The translations under genes and the position numbers were made by a program. The notes under the pieces are model-generated. The model was not told where the DNA came from and made no database searches. It was given only the letters and a program-made list of their open reading frames with translations. Source: Parietaria judaica (Eukaryota > Streptophyta > Magnoliopsida > Rosales > Urticaceae). From it: 64,000 nt of DNA. The first letter of the stretch is position 1; every line of letters starts with the position of its first letter. Location of the stretch: NCBI GenBank assembly GCA_954871525.1, contig OX940872.1:11865180-11929179 (forward strand), written 5' to 3'. Positions 12,420-24,715 of this stretch are shown in pieces.

Positions 12420-13930
12420 AGGGGTCTTCGCATCAACATGACTTCATTCCTGAGTGTGGGGCTTCTGTAGCTCGGCGAGGCTCAGCTTGGCTTGACAAAG
12501 TGTGTACTGGAATCCTTCAATCAAGAATGTGATCGTGGAGATGAGGCCTTGGAGGTGAGTGATTTCTACATTGATCGCTGGAGAGGAAGACTCGAATATG
12601 GTGGATGAAGATGTTCCAACATGAGGGCCAACAAGAATGAGCTCATAATGTTTTCCCTTGATCATGGAGGGGTGGAGCTTGAAAGCAACCACATTTATGC
12701 GAGCATCAGAGGCTTCACAACGTATGTCTTGATCCAAAATCATGGAAGAGATGAGGCAGGGTAGCCCAACAACCATCCTGTGATCTTTAAAGGAAACAAC
12801 CCAGCAAAGTTATTCGAACATGACAAGGACAAGGTTGAAAGGAAGGGACTCACCCAAATAGAAGAGGAGCTCGACCGTTCATGAAACACTTTAGAATTGT
12901 TGGACGTCAGTATGAGTAGGAAAGTGGCCAGCCTAAAGAGAAGGAAGTACCTGTCGGAGAGGTCAGCGGAGCTTAGAGACATGTCCTCGTGGCCAGTCTG
13001 AACTTGACCATGGGTTATTGTGGACACCATGTCGGCGCGACAGTAGGAATCTTCATTGGAGTACTTCTCAAGAATTTTCAGGGCATCCCAATCAATGTAG
13101 TGATTGATAAGAGCGGCGCTGAATTCCACAAGCTGGCATCCCAATCAAGATGTTGGCCAGAAACTCCTTGTAGATGGTGGGATAGTACCCACTAGGAGAC
13201 GTGCAGTATTGGAGGAGGCCCAGATCATACACAAGCTAAATAAAGCCACACGGGGTGAAGCTCTTAACATCAAAAGGGCGATCGGGATATCTTGGGCGAG
13301 AGGCAATAAAATCATTGAAACGTTGTTCAGCAGATTTACTGCGAAACTTGTCACTGTAGGGAGCAATGACCTTGCGAGCACCCGCAAAAACTTCAATGTC
13401 AGGATCCTCAGTGGAGACAGGTGATGTAGGCTGAATTGTCTAGACATCAGGGTTGACCGCAGGAGCTTTGTTTTGAGATGATGATGGACGATGAGCAGGC
13501 ACAGTAGGGGGTCTGAGATGAAGTTTGGCTTTCTTGGCTGGAGTTGCAGAGGAGTGAGACTTCATGGGAGCCTTCTGCTTTTTCATGGGAGCCTGAAAAG
13601 AGACCTTTGAAGATGGTGCCTTCGAAGGCTTCGAAGCTTTGGCGGGTACTGAGGGCTGAGCACGAGAAGGTTTCTTCAAAATCTTAGAGATTGGAACATC
13701 GTCATCAGTGACATCAGCCTCCAAACGGCAGGAGATGGGTCAGAGAAGACGGGAGACATCTGAACAAAGGGGGCTCCAAGAGGTTGAAGATGTTCACCAG
13801 TAGCTTCTTCAATATCGGCGGCTTCATCAACGAGAAATTCGACAGGAGTGGCATCAGCAGGAGCTTCGGAGGACCTCTCCGATGTCTGGGAACTTGTCGG
13901 AACATCTGTGGTCACTGACATCGTCGTACA
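12420..13930 (-). pseudogene. Extra region of Copia-1 in place of reverse transcriptase
   Basis: This minus-strand coding-like stretch starts near 13921 (MSVTTDVPTSSQTSERSSE). It runs through a Ser/Pro/Lys-rich segment (SKILKKPSRAQPSVPAK) into a conserved-looking core (SAEQRFNDFIASRPRYPDRP, then YYPTIYKEFLANI). The core pattern resembles the plant-only 'putative plant transposon protein' domain found in retroelement-associated ORFs; that match is from memory and moderate. Breaks are visible: a frameshift near 13720, a stop after PDV at 13440 and a stop after CGFI near 13240. No YVDD-type RT motif or RNase H motif was found between integrase and the polypurine tract. Confidence 0.5.
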
Positions 13931-14317
13931 AGGAGGTACAGTGAAGGTGACGAAAATTCATTAGCGGCCACCGACACCTCAGACACAACATCTTTCTAAG
14001 GTACCGGTGGAGGAGACGGATTGGCTTCAGGGGTCACCAACACCACCAGAGAATTACACGGTAGGAACAGCGAAAGTGAGGACTCTTTGGTGCCTTCGTC
14101 AGTTGTAGTGGCCACCGCAGGAGTTGGGGGAACAAGAAAGGCTTCAGTGCCCAGACCAAGGAGGAGAGTGGCATCTTAACAGGCAATTGAGGAAGCCAGG
14201 TCAGGTTCATCAGAAGGATGAACATCATGAACCATATTGCGAGCATGTTCTTTGTGCATAGACCTGTAGGTGTAGACCGGAGAGCGTCCCATGTGAGCAC
14301 TGGTCTTCTTATATGTC

Positions 14318-15475
14318 TTACGGCTTGCATCGAGAGAGACCACGTACCTCTTCACTCTTTGCATCAAACTTTCCACGAGGATGCCTGTCATTTAGAATGT
14401 AGCACTTACTGCCAAAAATATGAAAGTAAAAGAGATTTAGTTTCTTTCCTTTCCAAATTTCATAGGGTGTCTTTATGGTAAGAGGCCTGAAGTAAACTCG
14501 ATTGATCGTATAGCAAGCTGTATTGACTGTCTCAGTCCGCCATTCAGGTTTCATCCATATGGCATGCATCCTTACCCGAGCCATTTCCTGAAGAGTCTTG
14601 TTCTTTCGTTCAACAATCCAATTCTGTTGAGGAGTTTTAGGAGCAGAAAATTCGTGAGAAATACAAGAGGAATCACAAAAGTTTGAGAAAATATTATTTT
14701 CAAATTCCCCACCATGAGAAAATTCGTGAGAAATAATGCGAATGATTTTTCCGATGGTGGACTCTTTTTTTGTTTGAAGTTTTAAACAGGGACGTTTAAA
14801 ATCTTCAAAGGTAGAGGATTTATATTTCAAAAAATTTATCCAGGTATACCGGGAAAAATCATCCACACACACGGAAGCATACCTCATACCATTTATACTC
14901 GGGTCAGGAGTAGCGCCAAACAGATCCATGTGAAGTATCTCCAGCACACGTGTGCTGGTAATTTCATTCAGAGCCTTATGAGGAGCACGATGTTGTTTTC
15001 CCAGTTGAAATGGACCACAAAGTTCATGAGTTTTTTCCTTCAGCTGTGGAAGACCACGAACAACTTCAGTTGATACCAATTTCGCAAGAGTTCGATGGTT
15101 CACATGTCCCAACTTCTAGTGCCACAACTCTATAGTCTTAATCTGAGACATCATAAACACGTCAGTTATTTCAAGCACATAAAAATTATTTGAAGAACGT
15201 GTACCTTCCAGAATGCAATTTTTGAGTTTTTCTAGGACTTCAGACCCAATTTTGGCAAACAAAACTTTGCACTCATGATCACAGAAATGACTAATGCTGA
15301 AGAGATTAGCATTGAGGTCTTCAACAAGAATAACATTGAAAAAACATGGAATCCCTGGGATATTCAAGTCACCTTTTGTGACAGTACCATGAGATTTGTC
15401 TCTGAAGTTGACAAGATAAGATCGTGTGCCAGTCATATGGCGAGAGCACCGATTGTCGAAGTACCATGAGTCCAA
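14318..15475 (-). pseudogene. Copia-1 protease/GAG-pre-integrase and integrase
   Basis: The minus-strand frame 15475-15116 begins DSWYFDNRCSRHMTG. This is the usual Copia protease start, WxLDSGCSRHMTG, but the catalytic DSG is changed to DNR. After a stop at 15116 the frame 15112-14318 gives integrase. It has the zinc-binding start GHVNHRTLAKLV followed by LCGPFQLGKQ (second Cys of the pair lost), then catalytic-core segments ILHMDLFGATPD, VCVDDFSRYTWINFL and PQQNWIVERKNKTLQE, which carry the D, D and E positions. The C-terminal KCYILNDR...GKFDAKSEE is typical, after which normal Copia sequence is lost. Confidence 0.85.
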
Positions 15476-16177
15476 GGAGCATTCTTTGATGGAGGTGTAG
15501 GCAACATGAAAAACGTAATCTCCTTTCTTCTTCCAGACCTATTTCGTTGTTGTGATTCTTCTACGTTTATCATTCATTTCATCGGGGACTTGAACAGAGG
15601 TTCATCTTCCTTCGGAGAGATGCTTCCACAAGTTTTTACATGAAGATTTATTGTGACCGCGAATTCTGCAAAACTCACACATTAGTCCAGGTTTAAAAGT
15701 ATTGAATTTTCGTATACTTTATCGGTGTACTGGGTGGCAGATTCTTTTTGAAAAATGATCTCAGTAGATTGAGAGGATGAAGCCTTCTGAAACACAGCGA
15801 CATGAGGCTTGTTTGGACAAGTGTTTTGACTGAATTTATATCCAATTCTGCCTTTTTTTGTTGGCTTCTGTCCCATCATGAGGATATCATCCAGTTTTTC
15901 CTCTCCAGTGTTGAGCTTCGTGATGAGAATGTTATACTTGTTGGATTTTTCAGTGAGAATACAATCTCATTTCCAAGACTTTTGAGTTTGTCTTCATATT
16001 CCTCACTTCTAGTGGTAAGATTGCTTAATTTCTCTTTCAAGGTGTTGCACTCCATCTCAAGGACACCATTTTGCTCCATTTGTTGAGAGATACAAAGTAA
16101 TGCATCGTTTCTTTCTTCAACAGTATCCAGAAGCGTTCTTTTAAGCTTTGAGTTTAGATCACCAACGTGAACCCACT

Positions 16178-17360
16178 TCATGAACATCTCATGATACAAT
16201 TTTGAAATGCCGAGGATTTATGAGTTCGTATCATCTTCAACTTCATTAGAACCTGTTGAAAACTAGTTGAAAAATGTAACTCATCATGGTCAATAGAACC
16301 ATGAGTAATAGATAATGATCCATGGAAAGCAATGTTTTTCTGATCATCATCAGAATCATTATCATCGTCATCGCTCCATGAAACATTCGGAGCCTTCTCT
16401 TTAGCTTTCAGATTCCCACACTGAGAACGAATATGACCATATCCCTCGCATTCGTGGCATTGAATCCCCTTTGGTTTCTTCTTAGCATCCGACCTGTTGT
16501 TATCACTCACATAGGAATTTGAAGATTTTTCAGATAAGTCATTTTTCTTATACGATGAACGATCATTTTTAAAATTTCTATTGTTTTCTTTGAATTTATT
16601 GATAAATTTTGAAAAACTTTTTGTCAGCAGAGCAATATCATCATCAGGATCACCCTCATCAAATTGATTGTGAGCAAAGTTGTTAGCCGCTTTAAAGGCA
16701 ACTTATTTCTCACTTTCAGTTTGATTCATGTCCATTTCAAAAGCTTGTAATTGACCAACCAAAACATCAAGATTCACAGAGCATAAGTCTTTGGCTACCG
16801 TTATGGCTGTTGCGATTGCTTTGAACTTTGGAGTAAGCGAGCGGAGAGTCTTTTACATGAGCTTCAGTTGAGGGTACGGTTCTCGTAAGATGTGATACTT
16901 GTTTGCAATGTCACAGAGCCTTCCATTAAACGATCTAATTGTTTCATCATCTCTCATGCGATGATTTTCAAACTGTGTTGTAGGACTTGGAGTTTTGTAT
17001 CACGAACAGAGCTTGTTCCTTCATGAGCATTATGAGGATGTCCCATGCATCTTTTGCAGATGCACGCGTTGAGATGAGATGAAATTGCTCTTCAGAAACA
17101 CCAATAAAAATTGCATGGATGGCTTTTGAGTTTATCTGACTCGCAATATGCTCTTCAATAGACCATTTTGAGGATGGTTTGATTACTTCAATTTTTTCAT
17201 CCCCCATGGCCACTGGATAAGTCCATCCTTCGCAAACACAGTTCCATACTTTTTCGTCTTATGATTTTATAAAGTAATGCATCCTAGCCTTCCAGTAGGC
17301 ATAGTTATTTTCTTCAAGTAAAGGGGGCCTTGTCACAGACGAAGCTTCTCGTGTTCCCAT
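16178..17360 (-). pseudogene. Copia-1 gag with CCHC zinc knuckle
   Basis: The minus-strand start at 17360 gives MGTREASSVTRPPLLEENNY and then AYWKARMHYF, the usual Copia gag beginning. A stop lies after YFIKS. Gag continues through SKWSIEEHIASQINSKAIHA and ASAKDAWDIL. The zinc knuckle CHECEGYGHIRSQC (C-x2-C-x4-H-x4-C) is intact near 16435-16480. A coiled, Glu/Lys-rich segment follows at 15876-16199. Several frame breaks separate the pieces. Confidence 0.85.
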
Positions 17361-17436
17361 CGTTGATAACAGATTCTCCCAAGATCACACTTTCCTGAAA
17401 TCAAGAACAAAGAACTGAACTTGCTCTAATACCAAT

Positions 17437-18184
17437 TGAAATCGGGTATCAACGATGTTGGTAAGAATGTCTAGACAAGATTGTCTTCACAACAATTTAA
17501 AGAACACATAATCCAAATATGCGTAAAAGTAAGGAACAAGTGAACATGTGATATTTGGTAACGCGGTTCGTGAACCCTGCGTGGGAACCTACTCTGCGGG
17601 GCACTGACCCAGAAGCTTTATTCCACTGGAAAACATTTACACAATGTTACACGGTCATACAGGATAGTTAAATGAGTTTTACAAAGGAATACACAACTCC
17701 CCTTCAAGACCAGGCGCAGCTGGTGATCCGACTCCAGGGAAAAAGGCTTGCTTCTCTTCAGAACAGTCTTGTGATGTCTTCAACTGTCTACACCCATTCA
17801 TCACTTATGTCAAGCACGATATCAAGACTCTCAATTCTGATTTAAGCAAATCGATGTATTTCGTTTAGAGTGCTCGATGTTCCAGCCACATCTAGCAAAG
17901 GCTCTATACGCCGGTCTTCTTGGCATCCAATTACGAAAATCAGGGCACCACAATTAGCGGGATTAATGTTACCAACGGTAACATCAATCAAATCAATTCA
18001 GATTCAATCAGATGAAGATATCGAATTGAGCTGGCTGATCGTGGTGATAACTCCACGAAGATCTTTGACTCCAGCAGCATATCTCTTCAATAAAAGCGCA
18101 GATCTTGAGCAAGTTGTTGATCCATCCGATGTCTGGACAATACATAATGACAAAAACAAAAAAAAAACGAATAATATTCTTACA
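17437..18184 (-). repeat. Copia-1 right (5') LTR
   Basis: Intact 748-bp LTR, TGAAATCGGG to TTCTTACA. The initiator-Met primer-binding site lies just inside at about 17420-17434. It is followed by target duplication ataat at 18185-18189. Confidence 0.9.
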
Positions 18185-18189
18185 ATAAT

Positions 18190-18928
18190 AGCATCAAATG
18201 TCCTTAAGTTGTAATCAATTGCCCTGGCAGATTCGCTGGTTCTTTGTTAATGTGGGAAAGTTTCCCAAATTCAGCAGTTTTGTCAAATTTCGTTCAATTT
18301 CTTAAAAGAAAAAAAAAACATTCATGAAATTGGAATCAAAATAATTAAAATTAAAGTAAACTTTTGTGAAAGTATACACATTCCTCCACTAAAGTTTAAA
18401 AAATAAATTAGACAAAATTACTATTTTAATAAAACTTGAGTATTTTCCCCTTATAAAAGTAACTTAGACTACTTGCTGTGGCAGACTAAAACTTAGATAC
18501 TTTTGTGACTTATTCTCCTTATATTTTTCACTTCTTCAATGATAAATTTATATTGACGTACGGTTTGCTATTCTCTGTTACTTGTCCATAGTTTATAAAG
18601 TTATAATTTTGGTTTAGATTGATCATATTCTGAAATATTGGGATGATAATTTGTTGGGTTTTTTTTTTTTTTAATATATTTGTTGGGTTAATATGGCAAA
18701 AATACTTAATTTTAAGAAAAATCGCCCTTTAATAGTTAGTGGCAAAATCTTGTGCTACTAAAATTAGCAAAGTAAAATATCTTGAGATGCACATTTAAAG
18801 CATTCATCATGGACAGAAAGCTACCATTGATGATTGAAGAAATTAGATCTCCCAATGGTAGACCACCATTGAATGCAATATTCAACGAGCACCTTCATAT
18901 AGCATAAACCGGTATATGATTCAAAGTA
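18190..18928. other. AT-rich spacer, nothing recognised
   Basis: No open frame with a domain, no repeat boundary and no RNA gene is seen between Copia-1 and the MULE-type MITE. Confidence 0.5.
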
Positions 18929-19714
18929 GGGTTAATTGCGGCAATAATGCACAACTTTTGGTCAATACGGGTTTTAGGTCCTCAACCTTTCAAAGTGTGG
19001 GAAAAAATACACAACCTTTGTTAAATGTAAAATATGTTGGTCCTTCTATTAGGGATGTTAAATTCTGGTGATGTGGCATCATTAAACTGCCAAATGGACT
19101 GCTAACTTGTAATAATTTAATTAATAAGAATAAATTAAATCATATTTTAATTATGATTCAAAAATAATTAATACTTTAAATTAAATAAATAATTTTTACA
19201 CCCCTAAAAATCTAACAGACTCTTCGTCAAACATGAATAATTTTTTTGAAAAATAACGGATTATTAAGCACGACAAAATTTGCAAAGATTACATAACGAC
19301 AGTTTATTAGAAACGCGACTAAAATTTTGAAAAAACGACCGATTATTAAAAACAACTGTAATTTAAAAAATGACATAGTAAAGATGTGAATAATATTGAA
19401 GCATGAGTTCAAAAATAAGAATTACACGTTAAATAAGTATTGCTTGTTAATTTAATTTAAAGTTTTAATTTATTTTTTGAATCATAATCAAAATATTTTA
19501 ATTTATTCTTATTAACTAGGTTATGTAATTAATATTATAAATTTGCAATCCATTTGACAGTTTAACGATGCCACATCAGCAAAAGTTAACATCCCTAACG
19601 GAAGGACCAACGGATTTTATATTCAACAAACGTTGTGTATTTTTTCCCACACTTTGGTTGGGGACCTAAAACCCCTCTTGACCAAATGTTGTGCATTATT
19701 GCCGCAATTAACCC
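18929..19714. mobile_element. MULE-type MITE, copy 1
   Basis: Terminal inverted repeats are GGGTTAATTGCGGCAATAAT and its complement. The 9-bp target duplication is ttcaaagta (18920-18928) and ttcaaatta (19715-19723), 8/9 identical, the length expected for Mutator-like elements. Length is 786 bp with no coding region. It is in the opposite orientation to the copies at 55684 and 56512, judged from the internal agactcttcgtc motif. Confidence 0.88.
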
Positions 19715-19723
19715 TTCAAATTA

Positions 19724-20874
19724 TATGGCAAAATACATCCTTATAGAAAATTTTCATTTATAGTTGCTTTGAAAAGTTCCAGATCTTCGAAGATTCTTTA
19801 AATAAAAATACACCCATGTGAAGTCTCAGTACACATTTCCACGCAATGTAGCGTTTATTATGCAACATTTAAGTGACATAAAATATTTTTGCTGTTAAGA
19901 ATCGAGCATAGGTATTAAAATGTAATTTTCATCGAAGTTAAAGTATTTTTGCGGTAATTAACTTTATTTTATTTTTGTCATGACGCGGTTAAAACAAAAA
20001 ATTCAGTAGTTATTCTTAAAATAACTTTATACTTCAATAACCTGGATTTAGCTTTTAAAGTGAAAAAAAAAAAAAAGATCCCTATACAATATAATGGTTT
20101 TGAAACTAAATCGTATTCCGAAATCAGAACCCATTTGCTTTCAATAAATTTTACGAGTAATTGCTAAGAATTAACACATGCCAATTTGCATATAGACTAT
20201 ATAGTAGTTTATAATAGTAGTGATTAGGGTCATACTATATGTATAATAGTAGTAGTTTTAAGTTGAGAATTGACGACCCCTCTTTTAGATTCAGAACTTT
20301 TATTACTAAGAAGTCTGTTTAGGACCAAATTCGATTCTAGCTTTGGTTTTGAATTTAATTAAACTCTTTATTTATTGTAAAAGAAAATTATGAAATTTTA
20401 TTTTCGTTAATAATTTATTTTTCTTCCTTTTTTTCAATTTAAAATAATACATAAGAACACATTTCATGCTAACTCCACCCAACAAAAAGTGACGACATGA
20501 TACTCCAAAGATAGTTGAGACTCGAGAGAGCAAACCACCGTTTCCCTACTAGTGAATGAAAACTAAGTACATCATAAACAATACAGTAAGTTAAGTTAAT
20601 TATAGAAGTTACCTTATTACTATAATAATTCATAATAAAATAAAAAATAATTATTAAATAGGGTCTTCGGTTTAAATGAGTTTTCGGTGCCGGTTCTTAA
20701 AGTTGAAAACGAATATTGAAGACCCAATGCGGTCCAAATTGATCGAAGACCTTGTTTAATAGACGAGGACCTTATTAGTCGGCCTGTAAGGTCTTCGATA
20801 ACAATATTTTCGATGATAATGTGGTTTTCGATTTCTTCACAACCCTTGGTAGTGAGTGTTTCAATGCATATCAC
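19724..20874. other. Spacer downstream of the UGT gene
   Basis: AT-rich sequence without a recognisable gene. The part near 20660-20870 contains repeated gtcttcg/gaagac motifs in both orientations and may be the 3' end or 3' flank of the UGT transcript. No clear polyadenylation signal was assigned. Confidence 0.4.
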
Positions 20875-23356
20875 CTAGAGTGCCTTGACAATCTCTATAA
20901 AGGCCTTCAAGTCTGTGGCAGAGGAACCTCCGACAGCCTCCGCAGCAAGCCTCTTCAGAACTCCCATCCTTTCTCGCATCCCCTTCCCGTCCTCCTCCGT
21001 CACCACCCGCCTCAGCGCCCGCAGATACCCGTCCTCGGTCGCCCCCTCGACGCACGCACCCACTCGCCACACACTCGCAGCCGTGCGTGCGTTGAGCTGC
21101 TGGTCTCCGAAGAAAGGACGGCACACGAGCGGCACGCCGCTCGCCACACTCTCCAGCACTGAGTTCCACCCGCAGTGCGTAACGAACGCTGCCACCGCCG
21201 GGTGCCCAAGCACCGCCGTTTGCGGCGCCCACGGCACGATCTTCCCGTGCCTGCCGCCCTTCGGCGCAGGGGCGCCTCGGAATGACCAGAGGTAGGGAAT
21301 CCCGAGTGCCTCCAGCGCGGCGGCCAGCGCGGCCGACTCTGGGGGCGGGAGCGTCACGACACTGCCGAAGCTGACATACACAACCGAGGCGTCTTCGTAG
21401 CGGGAGAGCCAGTCGAGACAGCCGTGTTCGTCGGCCGGCGGGGATGCGAGGGATTTGGGGGGCATGGTGAGGGCGAAGGGGCCGAGGCTGAGGAAGCTTC
21501 GGAGCCTGCCTTTGAGGTGGTCGCAGATTTCGGGGTCGACGTGGTGGAAGGAGTTGATGAGGACGGCGGTGGCTTTAGGGAGGGAGTTTCCCATCTTGTG
21601 GAGCATGTTGGGGAAGGGGTTATCATCGAGGTCGAGTGCCACGCCGTCGGGTAGATCCGGGACACCGATGCCGGAGAAGCCTGGAAGGAATTCCAGGGTC
21701 TGGTCGTCGGAGCCTGCAAATTGAGTTATCAGAGCATGCTCACAATATATCAGCGGCAAACTTTTATTTCATGAGTGCGTGTTTTTTGCGTTAACTCCTT
21801 TTTAAATGTGTTTTCTTTCACTTTAAAATTTGATCTTTAATCGAGCAAACTCTATTTTCTAATTATTTTTATTCATTTCACGAGGAAAGAAAGTTGAGTT
21901 TTTCTTAAATTGTATTATTTTTATTTTGTAAGAATATTTAATTTAAACAAAAGAAAACCGCAATATACCCATGAATTTGCGGTTTAAATCTTACGACAAA
22001 TCAATTGGTATACATGGACATGGTGTGTCCTCCGCATACTCATAAATTAAATTTGCGGTCAATTTAGCTCGCGAGGATTTGAACCGTGGTTTCAAGAATA
22101 TATCTAATAAATTATTTAAGAAAAGTATAATCCATGACATAGATTAAAAATAAAAGTCAAGAAATAAACCTTTACATAAAATTATTTGTAGGCCTGAATT
22201 GGGAATATGGTTTCCGATTTTAAAAAATCCCAGTTATTTTTAATTAGGTAATCGAAGAGGGATCACAACTAGAACAAGAATAAAAAAAAATCTATTATTC
22301 AATATAATCGGGACAGGACAAATTTTGGGATATCATTGAAAAAAGACCTATTTTAAAGATATCCGTGTAAAAACGACATAAAATCTGCCAAGAAAATCCA
22401 AAATTGAGACAAAGAAAAAACATAAAACCCAAGACCGGGACAAAATCCACGACCGCGACGAAAAAAAAAAAAAAAAACAGATTAGGGAGAATAAAGGGGA
22501 GTTTTAGGAGTTGTCCCCGTCCTGTTCTCAGTTTTTGAACCCGGGACGTCTCTTTTCCCGATATAAAAAGAAAAAAATCTGGATTTTTAACTAAAGATGG
22601 TCCGGGATCGAGACCAAGACCGTGAACCGGAACGAAACCGGAAATCAAATATCGTGTACAAAATATTTAGCCCTAATTATTTGCCCATCAAAGCAGTAAT
22701 TTGACATACATGGCCGATAAAAACTTGAACAGAGAAAAAAGAATATTCTACAATAGAATCTTTAATGTATCTCGTACTTAGTCAACAAACTCAAGAGCCA
22801 TCCAATAAAATATCGACAGAAAGACAGAATCTTCAACGGATCAAAGAAGTAGAAAAAACCAATTACCTTGGCCTCCTAAACGCTGACGGATCTCGTCGGT
22901 GGCGAGGTGAACGAACAGCGACCTTGGCGCCGCCGTCCAGAGCGGGAACCACGGGACGCCTCGCTCGGCGGCGAAATCGCCGGCGAACCAGATGAACGCG
23001 TCCGAGATCAAGCATGCGGCCCGCACGCCGACCTCTTTCTCCGCTGCCTCAAGCGCCTCCGCAAAGTTCCCGGGCGTGGCCCGCAGGAACATCTCCACGC
23101 GCTCGACGGGGTTCCGCGTCGGCGCGCGCCCCTCGGGCCAGCCGTCGGCGACGTCGCGCGCCTTGATCACGTGTCCTGGAGCGCGGTCTCCGCCGAAGAG
23201 CGCTGCGTTGGACTGTGCGGAGCTGAGGAAGGAGAATGTGACGGCTCCGGTGGTCGCTGCGGCGAGCGCCTCGACGAGCTGCAGGAGAGGTCCGGCGTGG
23301 GTGCCGAAGGGGAAGGCGAGGACGGCGATGTGTGTGGGTTTTAGGGAAGAAGCCAT
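20875..23356 (-). CDS. UGT78-type UDP-glycosyltransferase (flavonoid/anthocyanidin 3-O-glucosyltransferase-like)
   Basis: Family 1 glycosyltransferase, cytosolic; it likely transfers glucose from UDP-glucose to the 3-OH of a flavonol or anthocyanidin. Exon 1 is 23356-22867 and exon 2 21713-20875, with a GT-AG intron of 1153 bp; the product is 442 residues. The N-terminus has AVLAFPFGTHAGPLL with catalytic His20, SDAFIWFA with Asp119, and WFPLWTAAP with Thr141. These are the positions used by grape VvGT1, a UGT78 enzyme. The 44-residue PSPG box spans Trp325 to Gln368 and includes THCGWNS and FFGDQ; the terminal Asp-Gln favours UDP-glucose. The intron position is typical of this clade. One oddity: the loop before the PSPG box (SFRGAPAPKGGRHGKIV) lacks the usual LPxGF segment and is several residues short. 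Exons are very GC-rich. Exact acceptor specificity is inferred. Confidence 0.92.
21714..22866 (-). other. UGT intron
   Basis: AT-rich intron of 1153 bp with donor caag/gtaatt and acceptor tttgcag. The part at about 22190-22660 contains degenerate, repeat-like sequence with several aaccgg and gggac motifs. No bounded element could be defined. Confidence 0.85.
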
Positions 23357-23375
23357 GGCTGTGGAGTCTCAAGGA

Positions 23376-23404
23376 ATGGAGAGAGAGAGAGAGAGAGGGA
23401 GAGA
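23376..23404. repeat. GA-rich microsatellite in the UGT 5' leader
   Basis: A GA dinucleotide tract lies 20-48 bases upstream of the UGT start codon (CT-rich on the mRNA-sense strand). Such CT tracts are common in plant 5' leaders. Confidence 0.7.
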
Positions 23405-24046
23405 AACTGTTAGGTAGAGGGAAGGAAGGAAGCTGTTATGTATTAGAGGGAAAAGCCAGACTTTTCTTATTTTTTTATTTTAGTTTAAATTAGTTTAGTT
23501 AGTTACTTAGGGCTAGCTATTTACCGAAAAAATATTCATAAGTTACAATTCAAAAAATGGTCAATTTTTTTTTTTCAAATAACAAAAATGGTGAATGTAA
23601 TTTTATTTTACATAAGTAATTATATTTACCTTCGTGATATCGTTTAATTTAATACTTTCTTGAATATTTGGAACAATATTCTACATACTTGGAGTTGGAT
23701 GGAATCATTATTGTACATAACTTTTCTTTTCAAAATTTTTCATTAGTTAAATTTGTGTCATTTTTTCTTTCTTTCAGAAAAGTCAAAATCATGGTGAGTT
23801 ATCAGGATTTTCGTTTATGGCTTAAGAGTTATGGCCGTAACGTAACTAATATTAATGGTAATATTATTAATATTTTTCCTTCTTCACTAAACCCTAAAAT
23901 TTAAGGTACAAAAAACGACCTTTTCATGTGGTGTAATCTACACCGTGTAAACGGATGGCACAAATGTGGTTGGGAGAAGTAGAAGTGTACAATTACGTAT
24001 TATGGTGAATAGCGTGGGGCCTCAACTTATTAAAGGGAGGTATAAA

Positions 24047-24373
24047 TACCTAAAGTCTTTGAAAAATTGACATTAAGTTTTCATTTTCTTTTAGTTGTGA
24101 AAGTTGCCAAAGTCTTATTTTGTGTCTTCTGTCATGTTTCCGCCCCGAACTTTGTCACGTTTTTAAACCTATTAAATATACCAATTTTTAATTTAAAAAA
24201 TTAAAATGATTTATCAATGATGAACAATGGTATATTCAATGAGTTTAAAAACGCGATACATAGTGTAGTTCTGGACGAAAATATGACGGTATAAAAAAAA
24301 TAAAAGTTTAGCAACTTTTGCCATCGAAAAAAAAAATGAGAACTTAATGCCAACTTTTAAAAGACTTTAAGTA
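24047..24373. mobile_element. Foldback MITE with long inverted arms
   Basis: The arms at about 24047-24190 and 24230-24373 are imperfect reverse complements over about 140 bases. Paired segments include taaagtctttgaaaaattg with its partner near 24355, and gtttttaaacctattaaata with its partner near 24240. The element can form one long hairpin. No clear target duplication was identified. Confidence 0.7.
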
Positions 24374-24715
24374 CATATGGCGCCACTCTATTAAAAATGC
24401 ATGGGGCTACTAGTAAATTATAACTAACGATTAATTAATAGTGGTATAAGTATTAAATTTTTGTAATTTTATTTTATATAGTCATTTGTAAAAATGTTCA
24501 CTATTTTAATTTTAAAAAAACTCTTTCCACTTTTGCAATTAATTTAATAAATTTTAAATATGTTATTAAGTCTAACTCTCGTGCTCCAATCTAACAAATA
24601 TTTGCCATCGATAACTTTAGCAAAGAGCAACTTTATATTTTTCCAATCTAACAAATATTTGCCAGGCCCTTCTAAGGTCGCTTGCTCTAATTTTAAATGT
24701 GTTATTAAATCATAC

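Larger units (their letters stand above)
9229..18184 (-). mobile_element. Copia-1: full-length but RT-less Copia-type LTR retrotransposon
   Basis: The LTRs are 9229-12219 (interrupted by a solo LTR) and 17437-18184. Both start TGAAATCGGG and end TTCTTACA. The 5-bp target duplication ataat is at 9224-9228 and 18185-18189. On the minus strand the primer-binding site TGGTATTAGAGCAAG (complementary to initiator tRNA-Met) sits two bases inside the right LTR, and the purine tract AAAGGTGGAGT abuts the left LTR. Domain order on the minus strand is gag, zinc knuckle, protease-like, integrase, then an extra Ser/Pro-rich region. I could not find reverse transcriptase or RNase H. Numerous stops and frameshifts make it non-autonomous. 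Confidence 0.92.

Noticed and set aside
13104..13424. Plus-strand frames within Copia-1
   Set aside because: They are antisense to the element's own minus-strand coding sequence.
9229..18184. The repeats at 9229 and 17437 considered as a segmental duplication
   Set aside because: TG...CA ends, a primer-binding site, a polypurine tract and the ataat target duplication show they are LTRs of one element.
20821..21724. Several GC-rich frames opposite or offset to the UGT exon
   Set aside because: They overlap a clearly conserved UGT coding exon and lack any domain; high GC removes stop codons from other frames. The same applies to frames overlapping UGT exon 1 and both PR-1 genes.
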